Shown here in pieces: positions 1-8,319 of a stretch of DNA of 64,000 nucleotides. A model generated the notes under the pieces. It was not told where the DNA came from and did no database searches. It saw only the letters and a list, made by a program, of their open reading frames with translations. This DNA is from Parasalinivibrio latis (GTDB taxonomy: Bacteria > Pseudomonadota > Gammaproteobacteria > Enterobacterales > Vibrionaceae), in the NCBI RefSeq assembly GCF_036825535.1, contig NZ_CP098812.1, positions 1 to 64,000 of the forward strand. Direction: 5' to 3'. The position numbers were made by a program, and so were the translations under genes. Each line of letters opens with the position of its first letter. Positions within the stretch are counted from its first letter, which is position 1.

Positions 1-1404
1 GTGTCATCTTCGCTATGGTTGCAGTGTTTACAGCGCCTTCAGGAGCAACTCCCGGCAACAGAATTCAGCATGTGGGTGCGTCCACTACAGGCGGAGTTGA
101 ACGACAACACTCTAACTCTGTTTGCACCTAACCGATTTGTGCTCGACTGGGTGCGTGATAAGTACCTCGATCGGATCAACCAGCTGTTGAATGAGTTTTG
201 TGGGAACGATCTGCCAATGCTTCGTTTTGAAGTGGGCAGCCGCCCCGTGGTACCTGTCGCACCGCCTCCTCAGGCAGCAGCGCCTGTTCAGGCTGCACCG
301 TCTGCATTCAATGCTCAACCGGTACGTCCTTCAGTCAACCGCAGCTGGGAAGAAGCCTCTCCGGTCATGCCGGCCATCTCGCACCGCTCAAACGTTAACC
401 CTAAGCACAAGTTCACTAACTTTGTAGAAGGTAAGTCGAACCAGTTGGCACTTGCCGCTGCAAGGCAAGTTGCGGATAACCCGGGTGCTGCCTATAACCC
501 GCTTTTCCTTTACGGCGGGACTGGCTTGGGTAAAACCCACCTTCTTCATGCTGTCGGGAATGCCATTGTCCAGCGTAAGGCCGATGCCCGCGTGGTGTAT
601 ATGCACTCCGAACGTTTTGTTCAGGACATGGTGAAGGCGCTGCAAAACAACGCCATTGAAGAGTTCAAGCGCTATTACCGCAGTGTCGATGCGTTGCTGA
701 TCGATGACATTCAATTCTTCGCCAACAAAGAGCGTTCACAGGAAGAGTTTTTCCACACTTTTAACGCGTTGTTGGAAGGTAACCAGCAGATCATCCTGAC
801 ATCGGATCGTTACCCGAAGGAGATAAGCGGGGTAGAGGATCGCCTTAAGTCCCGTTTTGGCTGGGGATTGACCGTTGCCATTGAGCCGCCGGAGCTGGAA
901 ACCCGGGTTGCAATCCTGATGAAAAAGGCTGAGGACCATAATATCCGGTTGCCCGATGAGGTGGCTTTCTTCATTGCCAAGCGATTGCGATCCAATGTGC
1001 GTGAGCTTGAGGGTGCGCTGAACCGTGTAATCGCCAACGCTAACTTTACCGGCCGCGCCATTACCATCGATTTTGTCCGTGAAGCCCTGCGTGACCTGCT
1101 GGCGCTTCAGGAAAAACTTGTCACTATCGATAATATTCAGAAGACAGTGGCAGAGTACTATAAGATTAAAATGTCTGACCTGCTCTCCAAGCGCCGCTCT
1201 CGCTCCGTAGCGAGGCCTCGTCAGGTCGCGATGGCGCTGTCAAAAGAGCTGACCAACCACAGTTTGCCGGAAATCGGTGATGCGTTTGGTGGCCGAGACC
1301 ATACCACGGTGCTCCACGCCTGCCGCAAGATTGAGCAGCTCCGTGAAGAGAGTCATGACATTAAAGAAGATTACTCAAACCTGATAAGAACACTGTCATC
1401 CTGA
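1..1404 (+). CDS. dnaA: Chromosomal replication initiator protein DnaA
   Basis: AAA+ ATPase that binds DnaA boxes at oriC, melts the origin and loads DnaB. The 467-residue protein begins at GTG, base 1. The N-terminal DnaB-interaction domain is followed by a Pro/Ala/Gln-rich linker (about residues 80-125). The AAA+ core has Walker A GGTGLGKT (about 172-179) and Walker B LLIDD (Asp 235-236). The C-terminal helix-turn-helix carries the GGRDHTTVLHA signature (about 430-440). It is full length. The stop lies one base before the dnaN start, so the two are probably translationally coupled. The promoter and origin lie outside the window. Confidence 0.98.
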   Translation: MSSSLWLQCLQRLQEQLPATEFSMWVRPLQAELNDNTLTLFAPNRFVLDWVRDKYLDRINQLLNEFCGNDLPMLRFEVGSRPVVPVAPPPQAAAPVQAAPSAFNAQPVRPSVNRSWEEASPVMPAISHRSNVNPKHKFTNFVEGKSNQLALAAARQVADNPGAAYNPLFLYGGTGLGKTHLLHAVGNAIVQRKADARVVYMHSERFVQDMVKALQNNAIEEFKRYYRSVDALLIDDIQFFANKERSQEEFFHTFNALLEGNQQIILTSDRYPKEISGVEDRLKSRFGWGLTVAIEPPELETRVAILMKKAEDHNIRLPDEVAFFIAKRLRSNVRELEGALNRVIANANFTGRAITIDFVREALRDLLALQEKLVTIDNIQKTVAEYYKIKMSDLLSKRRSRSVARPRQVAMALSKELTNHSLPEIGDAFGGRDHTTVLHACRKIEQLREESHDIKEDYSNLIRTLSS

Positions 1405-1405
1405 T

Positions 1406-2506
1406 ATGAAATTTACCTTAGCAAGAGAACTGTTACTGAAGCCGCTGCAACATGTATGCGGCATGCTTGGCGGCCGTCCTACGCTGCCTATTCTGGGTAA
1501 TATCCTGATTCAGGTTAAAGATGGCGAACTGATCATGACTTCCACCGATCTGGAAGTAGAACAGATTGCCCATGTTGCCCTTGACGGGGAGCATGACGCT
1601 GGCAACACAACTGTGCCTGCGCGTAAATTCCTCGATATCTGCCGTGGTCTCCCAGACAGTGCCAATATTACCGTCCAGCTTGATGGCGATCGCATAATTG
1701 TACGCTCAGGGCGTAGTCGGTACTCACTTTCAACTTTACCGGCTGCAGATTTCCCCAATATTGAAGATTGGCAGAGTGAAATCACCCTGACACTTCAGCA
1801 GGGCCAGTTACGTGCAATTATTGATGCTACCCAGTTTTCAATGGCCAACCAGGATGTCCGTTACTTCCTGAACGGTATGTTGTTCGAAACTGACGGAACG
1901 ACCCTTCGTTCTGTCGCGACCGATGGCCACCGTATGGCCGTGGCAACAACTTCTTTGGAAGCCGCTCCTGGTGACAAGCAGGTCATTGTTCCCCGTAAGG
2001 GCGTTATCGAACTGATGCGTCTTCTGGAAGCCACAGAGCAGCCTGTTGAACTGCAGATTGGCGGGGCTAATATTCGAGCTCGTCTCAACAACTTTGTGTT
2101 CACCTCCAAGCTGGTTGACGGCCGTTTCCCTGATTACCGTCGTGTAATGCCGCAGGCCACAACACGCATTCTTGAAGCGGATTGTGATGAACTGCGCCAG
2201 GCCTTTTCACGTGCCGCCATCCTTTCCAATGAGAAGTTCCGCAGCGTAAGGCTGAATGTGGCTGACAATGTCCTGCGTATCCAGGCTAACAACCCTGAGC
2301 AGGAAGAAGCTGAAGAGATTCTGGATGTCCGTTTTGACGGTTCTGATCTGGAAATCGGCTTTAACGTTGGCTACGTACTGGATGTGCTCAATACACTTAA
2401 GTGCGACCAGGTTCGTTTTTCCATGAACGATGCCATCTCCAGTACCTTGATCGAAGACTGCGACAGCGAACAGAGCCAGTACGTGGTGATGCCTATCCGG
2501 TTGTAA
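1406..2506 (+). CDS. dnaN: DNA polymerase III beta subunit (sliding clamp)
   Basis: Ring-shaped dimeric clamp that tethers DNA polymerase III and other DNA enzymes to the template. It has 366 residues, the standard length, and ends in the conserved VMPIRL C-terminus. The ATG sits one base after the dnaA stop, and recF follows after four bases, giving the classic dnaA-dnaN-recF-gyrB operon. Little can be seen of separate regulation; expression is expected to follow dnaA. Confidence 0.98.
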   Translation: MKFTLARELLLKPLQHVCGMLGGRPTLPILGNILIQVKDGELIMTSTDLEVEQIAHVALDGEHDAGNTTVPARKFLDICRGLPDSANITVQLDGDRIIVRSGRSRYSLSTLPAADFPNIEDWQSEITLTLQQGQLRAIIDATQFSMANQDVRYFLNGMLFETDGTTLRSVATDGHRMAVATTSLEAAPGDKQVIVPRKGVIELMRLLEATEQPVELQIGGANIRARLNNFVFTSKLVDGRFPDYRRVMPQATTRILEADCDELRQAFSRAAILSNEKFRSVRLNVADNVLRIQANNPEQEEAEEILDVRFDGSDLEIGFNVGYVLDVLNTLKCDQVRFSMNDAISSTLIEDCDSEQSQYVVMPIRL

Positions 2507-2510
2507 CCGT

Positions 2511-3587
2511 ATGGCACTGAACAGACTGATCATTCATGATTTCCGGAATATTGAAGCCTGTGACATTAGTTTGTCTCCAGGCTTTAATTTTCTTGTAGGG
2601 GACAATGGCAGCGGTAAAACCAGTGTTCTGGAGGCTGTTTATTACCTCGGGCACGGACGTTCTTTTAGGAGCCAGTTAACCGGAAGGGTGGTTAGACACA
2701 CCCAGGAAAAACTGGTTCTGCATGGTAAAATAGCGGACAGCAAAGCCGAACTGCCTGTTGGCCTGCTAAAACACCGGGACGGGTCCAGTGAGGTCAAAAT
2801 AGGCGGGGAAGGGGGGCAGAAGCTCGCCCAGCTTGCACAGATTTTGCCTCTCCAGCTTATTACCCCCGAAGGGTTTGAATTACTGACCGGTGGACCTAAA
2901 TTCCGTCGTGCTTTTATTGACTGGGGTGTATTCCATCTCGAACCGCAGTTTTATGAAACCTGGGCTCGGCTGAAGCGGCTGACAAAACAACGCAATGCGT
3001 TATTGCGTACAGCGCGAAGCTACAGGGAACTCAAATACTGGGATAACGAGCTCGTACCGCTTGCTAACCAGATTGATGCCTGGCGCGCAGATTACATCGG
3101 TGCGTTAACTGAAAAGGCATCTCAACTGAGCCAGGCGTTTTTGCCTGAGTTCGAAATTCGTCTCAGCTACACCCGCGGCTGGGATAAGGAAGCCGACTAC
3201 GGCCAATTGCTCGCTGATAATTTTGAGCGTGACAGGCAGTTGGGGTATACGGTTGGCGGGCCGCACCGTGCGGATATACGTATCCGTGTGGAGAACACAC
3301 CCGTTGAAGACAGGCTGTCCAGGGGGCAACTGAAACTCATGGTGTGTGCATTGCGGCTGGCGCAGGGACAGCACTTTTCAGAGCGAACCGGTAAGCAATG
3401 TATTTATTTAATTGACGATTTTGCTTCAGAGCTCGACAGCCAACGAAGAGCTTTGTTGGCAGACGAGTTAAAGGCAACGGGTGCACAGGTATTTGTCAGT
3501 GCAATCAGTGCCGATCAGGTTGCCGAAATGTGCAGCGAAAATAGCAGGATGTTTCATGTGGAACATGGCAAAATAACCGCAGGGTAA
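2511..3587 (+). CDS. recF: DNA replication and repair protein RecF
   Basis: SMC-like ATPase of the RecFOR pathway, which loads RecA at single-strand gaps and helps restart replication. It has 358 residues, with Walker A GDNGSGKT (about 30-37) and a C-terminal Walker B region LIDDFASELD. The end contains the family's MFHVEHGKI motif; the DNA encoding it resembles a parS site (3550-3565). It is four bases after dnaN and 18 bases before gyrB, so it is within the replication operon. Confidence 0.97.
   Translation: MALNRLIIHDFRNIEACDISLSPGFNFLVGDNGSGKTSVLEAVYYLGHGRSFRSQLTGRVVRHTQEKLVLHGKIADSKAELPVGLLKHRDGSSEVKIGGEGGQKLAQLAQILPLQLITPEGFELLTGGPKFRRAFIDWGVFHLEPQFYETWARLKRLTKQRNALLRTARSYRELKYWDNELVPLANQIDAWRADYIGALTEKASQLSQAFLPEFEIRLSYTRGWDKEADYGQLLADNFERDRQLGYTVGGPHRADIRIRVENTPVEDRLSRGQLKLMVCALRLAQGQHFSERTGKQCIYLIDDFASELDSQRRALLADELKATGAQVFVSAISADQVAEMCSENSRMFHVEHGKITAG
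3550..3565. other. Degenerate parS-like sequence inside recF
   Basis: TGTTTCATGTGGAACA matches 14 of 16 positions of the ParB-binding consensus TGTTTCACGTGAAACA. It encodes the conserved RecF residues MFHVEH, so protein constraint alone may explain it. It is about 3.3 kb from the nearest of two much better sites (6844 and 8234). Confidence 0.3.
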
Positions 3588-3605
3588 AGAAAGCGAGAGT
3601 AACCA

Positions 3606-6023
3606 ATGTCCAATAATTACGATTCGTCGAGTATTAAAGTTCTCAAAGGGTTGGATGCCGTTCGTAAGCGTCCGGGTATGTATATCGGTGATACTGACGA
3701 TGGTACCGGTCTGCACCACATGGTCTTTGAGGTCGTTGATAACTCGATCGACGAAGCTCTCGCAGGCCATTGTACCAATATACAGGTAACCATCCACGAA
3801 GACGGTTCAGTCTCTGTTAAAGATGACGGACGTGGTATCCCGGTTGATATTCACCCGGAAGAGGGCGTGTCAGCAGCTGAAGTTATCATGACTGTTCTAC
3901 ACGCTGGTGGTAAGTTTGATGACAATTCCTACAAAGTTTCCGGCGGCCTGCATGGCGTGGGTGTTTCCGTTGTAAACGCCCTGTCTGAGAAGCTTGAATT
4001 GACCATCTGGCGACATGGTAAGAAACACCAACAGATTTACCGTCATGGTGTGCCAGATGCGCCTCTGGCAGCCGTTGGTGATACCGATGAAACCGGTACA
4101 CGCATTCGTTTCTGGCCAAGCTCCGACACCTTTACCGATATTACTTTTGTTTACGATATCCTGGCCAAGCGCCTGCGTGAACTTTCGTTCCTGAACTCCG
4201 GTGTTTCTATCAATCTGAGCGATGAACGTGAAGAAGGTAAACAAGACCACTTCATGTATGAAGGTGGCATCCGTGCTTTCGTTGAGCACCTTAACCGTAA
4301 CAAGACACCTATTAATGGCGCTGTTTTCCATTTTGTAAATGAGCGCGAAGACGGTGTATCTGTTGAAGTGGCAATGCAATGGAATGACGGTTTCCAGGAA
4401 AGTATCTACTGCTTTACCAACAATATTCCTCAGCGTGATGGTGGTACGCACTTAGCCGGTTTCAGGGCTGCTCTTACCCGTACGCTGAACAACTACATGG
4501 AAAAAGAAGGCTACCTGAAAAAGGCCAAAGCCAGTACATCCGGTGATGATGCCCGTGAAGGTCTGACTGCCGTTGTTTCCGTGAAGGTTCCCGATCCTAA
4601 GTTCTCCAGCCAGACCAAAGACAAATTGGTTTCCAGTGAAGTGAAATCTGCTGTGGAATCAGCAATGGGTGAAAAACTCGCTGATTACCTGATGGAGAAT
4701 CCAAACGACGCAAAAATCGTTTGTACCAAGATTATTGACGCGGCACGTGCTCGTGAAGCAGCGCGTAAAGCTCGTGAAATGACTCGCCGCAAAGGTGCCC
4801 TTGACCTTGCGGGCCTTCCGGGCAAGCTTGCTGACTGCCAGGAGAAAGATCCTGCGCTGTCTGAACTATACATTGTGGAGGGTGACTCCGCGGGTGGTTC
4901 AGCCAAGCAAGGCCGTAACCGTAAGAATCAGGCCATTCTCCCGCTAAAAGGTAAAATCCTTAACGTAGAGAAAGCCCGATTCGACAAGATGCTTTCTTCT
5001 CAGGAAGTCGCTACGCTGATTACTGCACTTGGTTGTGGTATCGGCCGGGACGAGTACAACCCGGACAAACTGCGTTACCACAACATCATCATCATGACCG
5101 ATGCTGACGTCGACGGCTCGCACATCCGTACGCTGCTGTTGACCTTCTTCTACCGTCAGATGCCAGAACTGATTGAACGTGGTTATGTGTATATTGCCCA
5201 GCCACCACTTTACAAAGTGAAGAAGGGCAAGCAAGAACAATACATCAAAGACGACGAAGCAATGGAGCAGTTTGAAGTTTCCCTTGCGCTGGAAAATGCA
5301 TCCCTGTTCGTCAATGCTGAAGCACCGGCAATGGCAGGTTTACCGCTGGAAAACCTGGTTAAGCAGTATAAGTCTACGTACAAGCTTATTGACCGTATGA
5401 CGCGCCGTTATCCTCGTTCCGTGCTCAATGAGTTGGTTTATACTCAGTCTCTGTCAGAAGAGGGAATGAAAGACGAGGCGATTGTTACTGCTTGGGCTGA
5501 AAACCTAATCAATATTCTTAATGAAAAGTCTATTGGTGACAGCCAGTACCGCTTTGAGGTTATCAGTGAAGAAGAAAGCGGTGCTTACCAACCGAAGATT
5601 GTCGTACGCACCCACGGTGTAGATTATGAATACCTTATGAGCGTCGACTTCTTCAATTCTAAAGAGTATGGAAAGCTTGTTGCTCTTGGGAATGAACTTA
5701 ACGGCCTGTTTGAAGACGGAGCGTTTGTTCAGCGCGGTGAGCGCAAACAGCCAATTAACACCTTCGAAGATGCTTTAGCATGGCTTGTTAAGGAAGCGGG
5801 TCGAGGATTGTCCCGTCAACGTTATAAGGGTCTTGGTGAGATGAACCCGGATCAGTTGTGGGAAACCACCATGGATCCAGAAACACGCCGCATGCTTCGC
5901 GTTTCCATCCAGGATGCAGTTGCTGCTGATGAACTGTTTACTTGTCTGATGGGTGATCACGTTGAACCACGTCGTGCATTTATCGAAGAAAACGCGCTGA
6001 AGGTTGCGAACCTGGACGTGTAA
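3606..6023 (+). CDS. gyrB: DNA gyrase subunit B
   Basis: ATPase subunit of type II topoisomerase, which with GyrA introduces negative supercoils; it is the target of coumarin antibiotics. It has 805 residues. An N-terminal GHKL ATPase domain (DNSIDEAL, DDGRGIP, GLHGVG) is followed by the transducer domain. The Toprim domain has EGDSAGG (about 425-431) and DADVDGSHI (about 499-507), and the QRYKGLGEMN motif lies near the C-terminus. It is the last gene of the dnaA operon and is followed by a terminator. Confidence 0.98.
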   Translation: MSNNYDSSSIKVLKGLDAVRKRPGMYIGDTDDGTGLHHMVFEVVDNSIDEALAGHCTNIQVTIHEDGSVSVKDDGRGIPVDIHPEEGVSAAEVIMTVLHAGGKFDDNSYKVSGGLHGVGVSVVNALSEKLELTIWRHGKKHQQIYRHGVPDAPLAAVGDTDETGTRIRFWPSSDTFTDITFVYDILAKRLRELSFLNSGVSINLSDEREEGKQDHFMYEGGIRAFVEHLNRNKTPINGAVFHFVNEREDGVSVEVAMQWNDGFQESIYCFTNNIPQRDGGTHLAGFRAALTRTLNNYMEKEGYLKKAKASTSGDDAREGLTAVVSVKVPDPKFSSQTKDKLVSSEVKSAVESAMGEKLADYLMENPNDAKIVCTKIIDAARAREAARKAREMTRRKGALDLAGLPGKLADCQEKDPALSELYIVEGDSAGGSAKQGRNRKNQAILPLKGKILNVEKARFDKMLSSQEVATLITALGCGIGRDEYNPDKLRYHNIIIMTDADVDGSHIRTLLLTFFYRQMPELIERGYVYIAQPPLYKVKKGKQEQYIKDDEAMEQFEVSLALENASLFVNAEAPAMAGLPLENLVKQYKSTYKLIDRMTRRYPRSVLNELVYTQSLSEEGMKDEAIVTAWAENLINILNEKSIGDSQYRFEVISEEESGAYQPKIVVRTHGVDYEYLMSVDFFNSKEYGKLVALGNELNGLFEDGAFVQRGERKQPINTFEDALAWLVKEAGRGLSRQRYKGLGEMNPDQLWETTMDPETRRMLRVSIQDAVAADELFTCLMGDHVEPRRAFIEENALKVANLDV

Positions 6024-6047
6024 CCATTCTCTAGTGAAGACTAATAA

Positions 6048-6075
6048 AACGCTGCTGTCATGCAGCGTTTTTTTT
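6048..6075 (+). terminator. Rho-independent terminator after gyrB
   Basis: Eight-base-pair stem AACGCTGC/GCAGCGTT with a six-base loop, followed by an unbroken T run. It lies 25 bases after the gyrB stop. Confidence 0.9.
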
Positions 6076-6111
6076 CGCTTGTGGAAAAGAGCAAATATTT
6101 TTTCAGCGTGG

Positions 6112-6141
6112 TGTTGAATCAGAAACTTTTGACCGCATATA
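6112..6141 (+). promoter_or_regulatory. Candidate sigma-32 heat-shock promoter for the hsp20 gene
   Basis: TTGAA at 6114-6118 and CCGCATATA from 6133 are separated by 14 bases. This resembles the RpoH pattern CTTGAA, 13-17 bases, CCCCATnTA. It lies about 100 bases upstream of a small heat shock gene, a known RpoH target class. The -10 differs from consensus at two or three positions, so the call is an inference. Confidence 0.5.
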
Positions 6142-6242
6142 TAGTGGTGTAGGGGATTGCCATTGATTGGGGTCCCTAATTACCTGCCTGTCTTGTTAGA
6201 GGGCAAACCTAAAAATCTATTGCTTTAAAGAAGGATAGTTTT

Positions 6243-6680
6243 ATGCGTAATATCGATTTCTCACCACTGTATCGTTCTGCTATTGGTTTTGATCGCCTGT
6301 TCAACCTGATGGAAAACAGTGCCGGTAACAACAACACCGGTTACCCTCCGTACAACATTGAACAGCAGGACGAACATCAGTATCGCATCACAATGGCGGT
6401 TGCCGGATTCTCAGAGTCTCAGATTGAGATTACGCAGCAACATAATTGGTTGCTGGTGGTTGGTCGTCAACCAGAAGAAAAATCTGAGAAAAAATACCTG
6501 TATCAGGGAATTGCTGAGCGTAGCTTTGAACGAAAGTTCCAGCTTGCGGACAACGTTAAAGTGGTCGGCGCAACGATGGAGAATGGCCTGCTGCATATCG
6601 AATTGCAGCGTGAAATTCCAGAAGAGCAGAAGCCACGACGTATAGAAATTGGTGCTTCGGCTTTACTCGAAGCAGAATAA
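6243..6680 (+). CDS. ibpA: Small heat shock protein (Hsp20/IbpA family)
   Basis: ATP-independent holdase chaperone that binds unfolding proteins in the cytoplasm and hands them to ClpB/DnaK. It has 145 residues, close to E. coli IbpA (137). A variable N-terminus (RNIDFSPLYRSAIGFDRLF) precedes an alpha-crystallin domain (about 35-125) with the typical GLL-I-L strand (ENGLLHIELQ). An AAGGA ribosome-binding site precedes the ATG. It is a single gene with its own terminator; there is no ibpB neighbour. Confidence 0.93.
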   Translation: MRNIDFSPLYRSAIGFDRLFNLMENSAGNNNTGYPPYNIEQQDEHQYRITMAVAGFSESQIEITQQHNWLLVVGRQPEEKSEKKYLYQGIAERSFERKFQLADNVKVVGATMENGLLHIELQREIPEEQKPRRIEIGASALLEAE

Positions 6681-6705
6681 TTTCCCGTAATTGCCTTGTG
6701 TAAAA

Positions 6706-6731
6706 AAGGTCGGCTAAGCCGGCCTTTTTTT
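6706..6731 (+). terminator. Terminator after ibpA
   Basis: Stem AAGGTCGGC/GCCGGCCTT with loop TAA, followed by seven T residues. It is 25 bases after the ibpA stop. Confidence 0.88.
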
Positions 6732-6811
6732 GTTTTAATTGCAAAAGTTACCTAGTGAGTTGTTCGTACAACGTGTGCTGTACAAATGAAGCTCGGTATT
6801 TGGATCTCCAT

Positions 6812-6842
6812 TAAAAACAAAAAGGCCGCACAATGCGACCTC
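6812..6842 (-). terminator. Terminator after avtA
   Basis: Read on the minus strand, stem AGGTCGC/GCGGCCT (one G-T pair) with loop ATTGT is followed by TTTTGTTTTT. It lies just beyond the avtA stop and the parS site. Confidence 0.75.
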
Positions 6843-6843
6843 A

Positions 6844-6859
6844 TGTTTCACGTGAAACC
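6844..6859. other. parS centromere site (ParB binding), copy 1
   Basis: TGTTTCACGTGAAACC matches 15 of 16 positions of the widely conserved chromosomal parS consensus TGTTTCACGTGAAACA and contains the perfect 14-bp palindrome GTTTCACGTGAAAC. It lies between the avtA stop and its terminator, 6.8 kb from dnaA. parS sites nucleate ParB near replication origins; parA and parB themselves are not in this window. Confidence 0.85.
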
Positions 6860-8115
6860 TATGCGTTTTGATAAGCTTTTTCAACTTCCTCGGCAATGAC
6901 CTTAATCCCTTTCGACATTGCATTGTCATCTACGACATAGTTCATTCGTACACATTCGTGACGGTGTGGCCAGCTGTCATCTTCTTGCATCCCTACGAAG
7001 AAGTATTCACCAGGAACTATAAGAACACCTCTGTCCTTTAGGCGTTTATACAATTCCATTGTGGTTATAGGCAGATCTTTGAACCATAACCAAAGGAAAA
7101 TTGCGCCTTCAGGTTTATGGATCCGAAACCGATTATCTGTAATAGCTTGTTGGAGCTCAGTGACAGTTCTTTTTACCTTGTTTAAATAGAATGGGCGAAT
7201 AACCTCATTGCTGAGTTTTAAAAGGTCATTTTTTACAATCATTCTATTGCCAAGAGCCGGCCCAACACCGGAAGGTGACAGATTCAGAATACCGTTGAGA
7301 TTGGCGATAGCCTTTACGACTTCTTTATTCGCTATGATGATTCCACACCGCACACCTGGAAGCCCAAGCTTAGATAGGCTCGAACATAAAATGGTGTTGT
7401 CGTTCCAGAACGGTTTTACATCTTCAAAGATGATGTTAGGGAAGGGAGTTCCGTAAGCATTATCGATAATAAGAGGTATATTGTGGAGTCGTGCAAGTTC
7501 ATCCAGATATGAAATTTCGCTGTCGGTTAGAACGTTTCCTGTTGGATTGGTAGGCCTTGATGCGCAGATAGCGCCAATACTGTCATCAATATTCAGCGAT
7601 GAAAAATCGATTCGATACTTAAATTGCCTTCCTTCAATTAGCTCTATCTCGGGATGGAATGAGACAAACATATCTTCTTCCAGTCCAACGTCTGCGTAAC
7701 CTATGTACTCAGGAGCGAGGGGAAGGAGTATCTTTTTGTGGCTACCGTCCGCTCGCTTGCCAGCAAAAAGGTTGAACAGATAAAAGAATGCGGTCTGGCT
7801 ACCATTGGTGAGTACGATGTTCTCTGCCGAAATATTCCACCCATAGGTCTGACGATAGAGTTCAGCGAGGGATTCAATAAACTGGTTTTTACCTTGCGGC
7901 CCGTCGTAGTTAGTCATGGCTTGAACCATTGACCCGTCTGCAATCATTTCCTCGCTTAGGGCTTTAAAGTATTCAAGCATTTCTGGTATCGCTGCCGGGT
8001 TGCCACCTCCAAGCATGATGGCATCAGGATTTCTCAACCCGTCGTTGAGATCATCCATCAGTTGTGTAATGCCAGAATGTTGGGTGAATTTTTCTCCGAA
8101 TTTTGAAACATCCAT
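6859..8115 (-). CDS. avtA: Valine-pyruvate aminotransferase AvtA
   Basis: PLP-dependent fold-type I transaminase (transaminase C) that converts 2-ketoisovalerate to valine with alanine as amino donor. It has 418 residues (E. coli 417) and closely resembles E. coli AvtA, for example IMLGGGNPA, TNYDGPQGK, LAPEYIGYADVGLEED and SRPTNPTGNV. The PLP lysine lies in SLSKLGLPGVRCG. The protein starts MDVSKFGEKFTQHSGI at ATG. It is transcribed alone, convergent with ibpA, and flanked by parS sites on both sides. Confidence 0.95.
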   Translation of the reverse strand: MDVSKFGEKFTQHSGITQLMDDLNDGLRNPDAIMLGGGNPAAIPEMLEYFKALSEEMIADGSMVQAMTNYDGPQGKNQFIESLAELYRQTYGWNISAENIVLTNGSQTAFFYLFNLFAGKRADGSHKKILLPLAPEYIGYADVGLEEDMFVSFHPEIELIEGRQFKYRIDFSSLNIDDSIGAICASRPTNPTGNVLTDSEISYLDELARLHNIPLIIDNAYGTPFPNIIFEDVKPFWNDNTILCSSLSKLGLPGVRCGIIIANKEVVKAIANLNGILNLSPSGVGPALGNRMIVKNDLLKLSNEVIRPFYLNKVKRTVTELQQAITDNRFRIHKPEGAIFLWLWFKDLPITTMELYKRLKDRGVLIVPGEYFFVGMQEDDSWPHRHECVRMNYVVDDNAMSKGIKVIAEEVEKAYQNA

Positions 8116-8233
8116 ACTAAACAGCCCGGTTAAAGTTGTATTTTATTTGGTCAATTCGCACACATTACAACACAAAGTGTTACTTTGAAAAGAGTGAACC
8201 AACGACAGTTGAATTTGGTGATGCCATTCTGGA

Positions 8234-8249
8234 CGTTTCACGTGAAACT
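8234..8249. other. parS centromere site (ParB binding), copy 2
   Basis: CGTTTCACGTGAAACT contains the same perfect 14-bp palindrome GTTTCACGTGAAAC as copy 1; 14 of 16 positions match the consensus. It lies in the intergenic region between the avtA start and the glyS end, 1.39 kb from copy 1. Confidence 0.83.
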
Positions 8250-8273
8250 GGTCGTCAGGTAGCACCAAACAGT

Positions 8274-8300
8274 CAAAAAAAAGCCCTGCATTGCAGGGCT
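8274..8300 (-). terminator. Terminator after glyS
   Basis: On the minus strand the near-palindrome AGCCCTGCAATGCAGGGCT is followed by TTTTTTTGACTG. It is 20 bases beyond the glyS stop. Confidence 0.88.
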
Positions 8301-8319
8301 CGATCAGCGAAAACAGGTG

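Noticed and set aside
1..6023. Search for oriC and DnaA boxes
   Set aside because: No cluster of TTATCCACA-type boxes was seen here. The region upstream of dnaA is outside the window.
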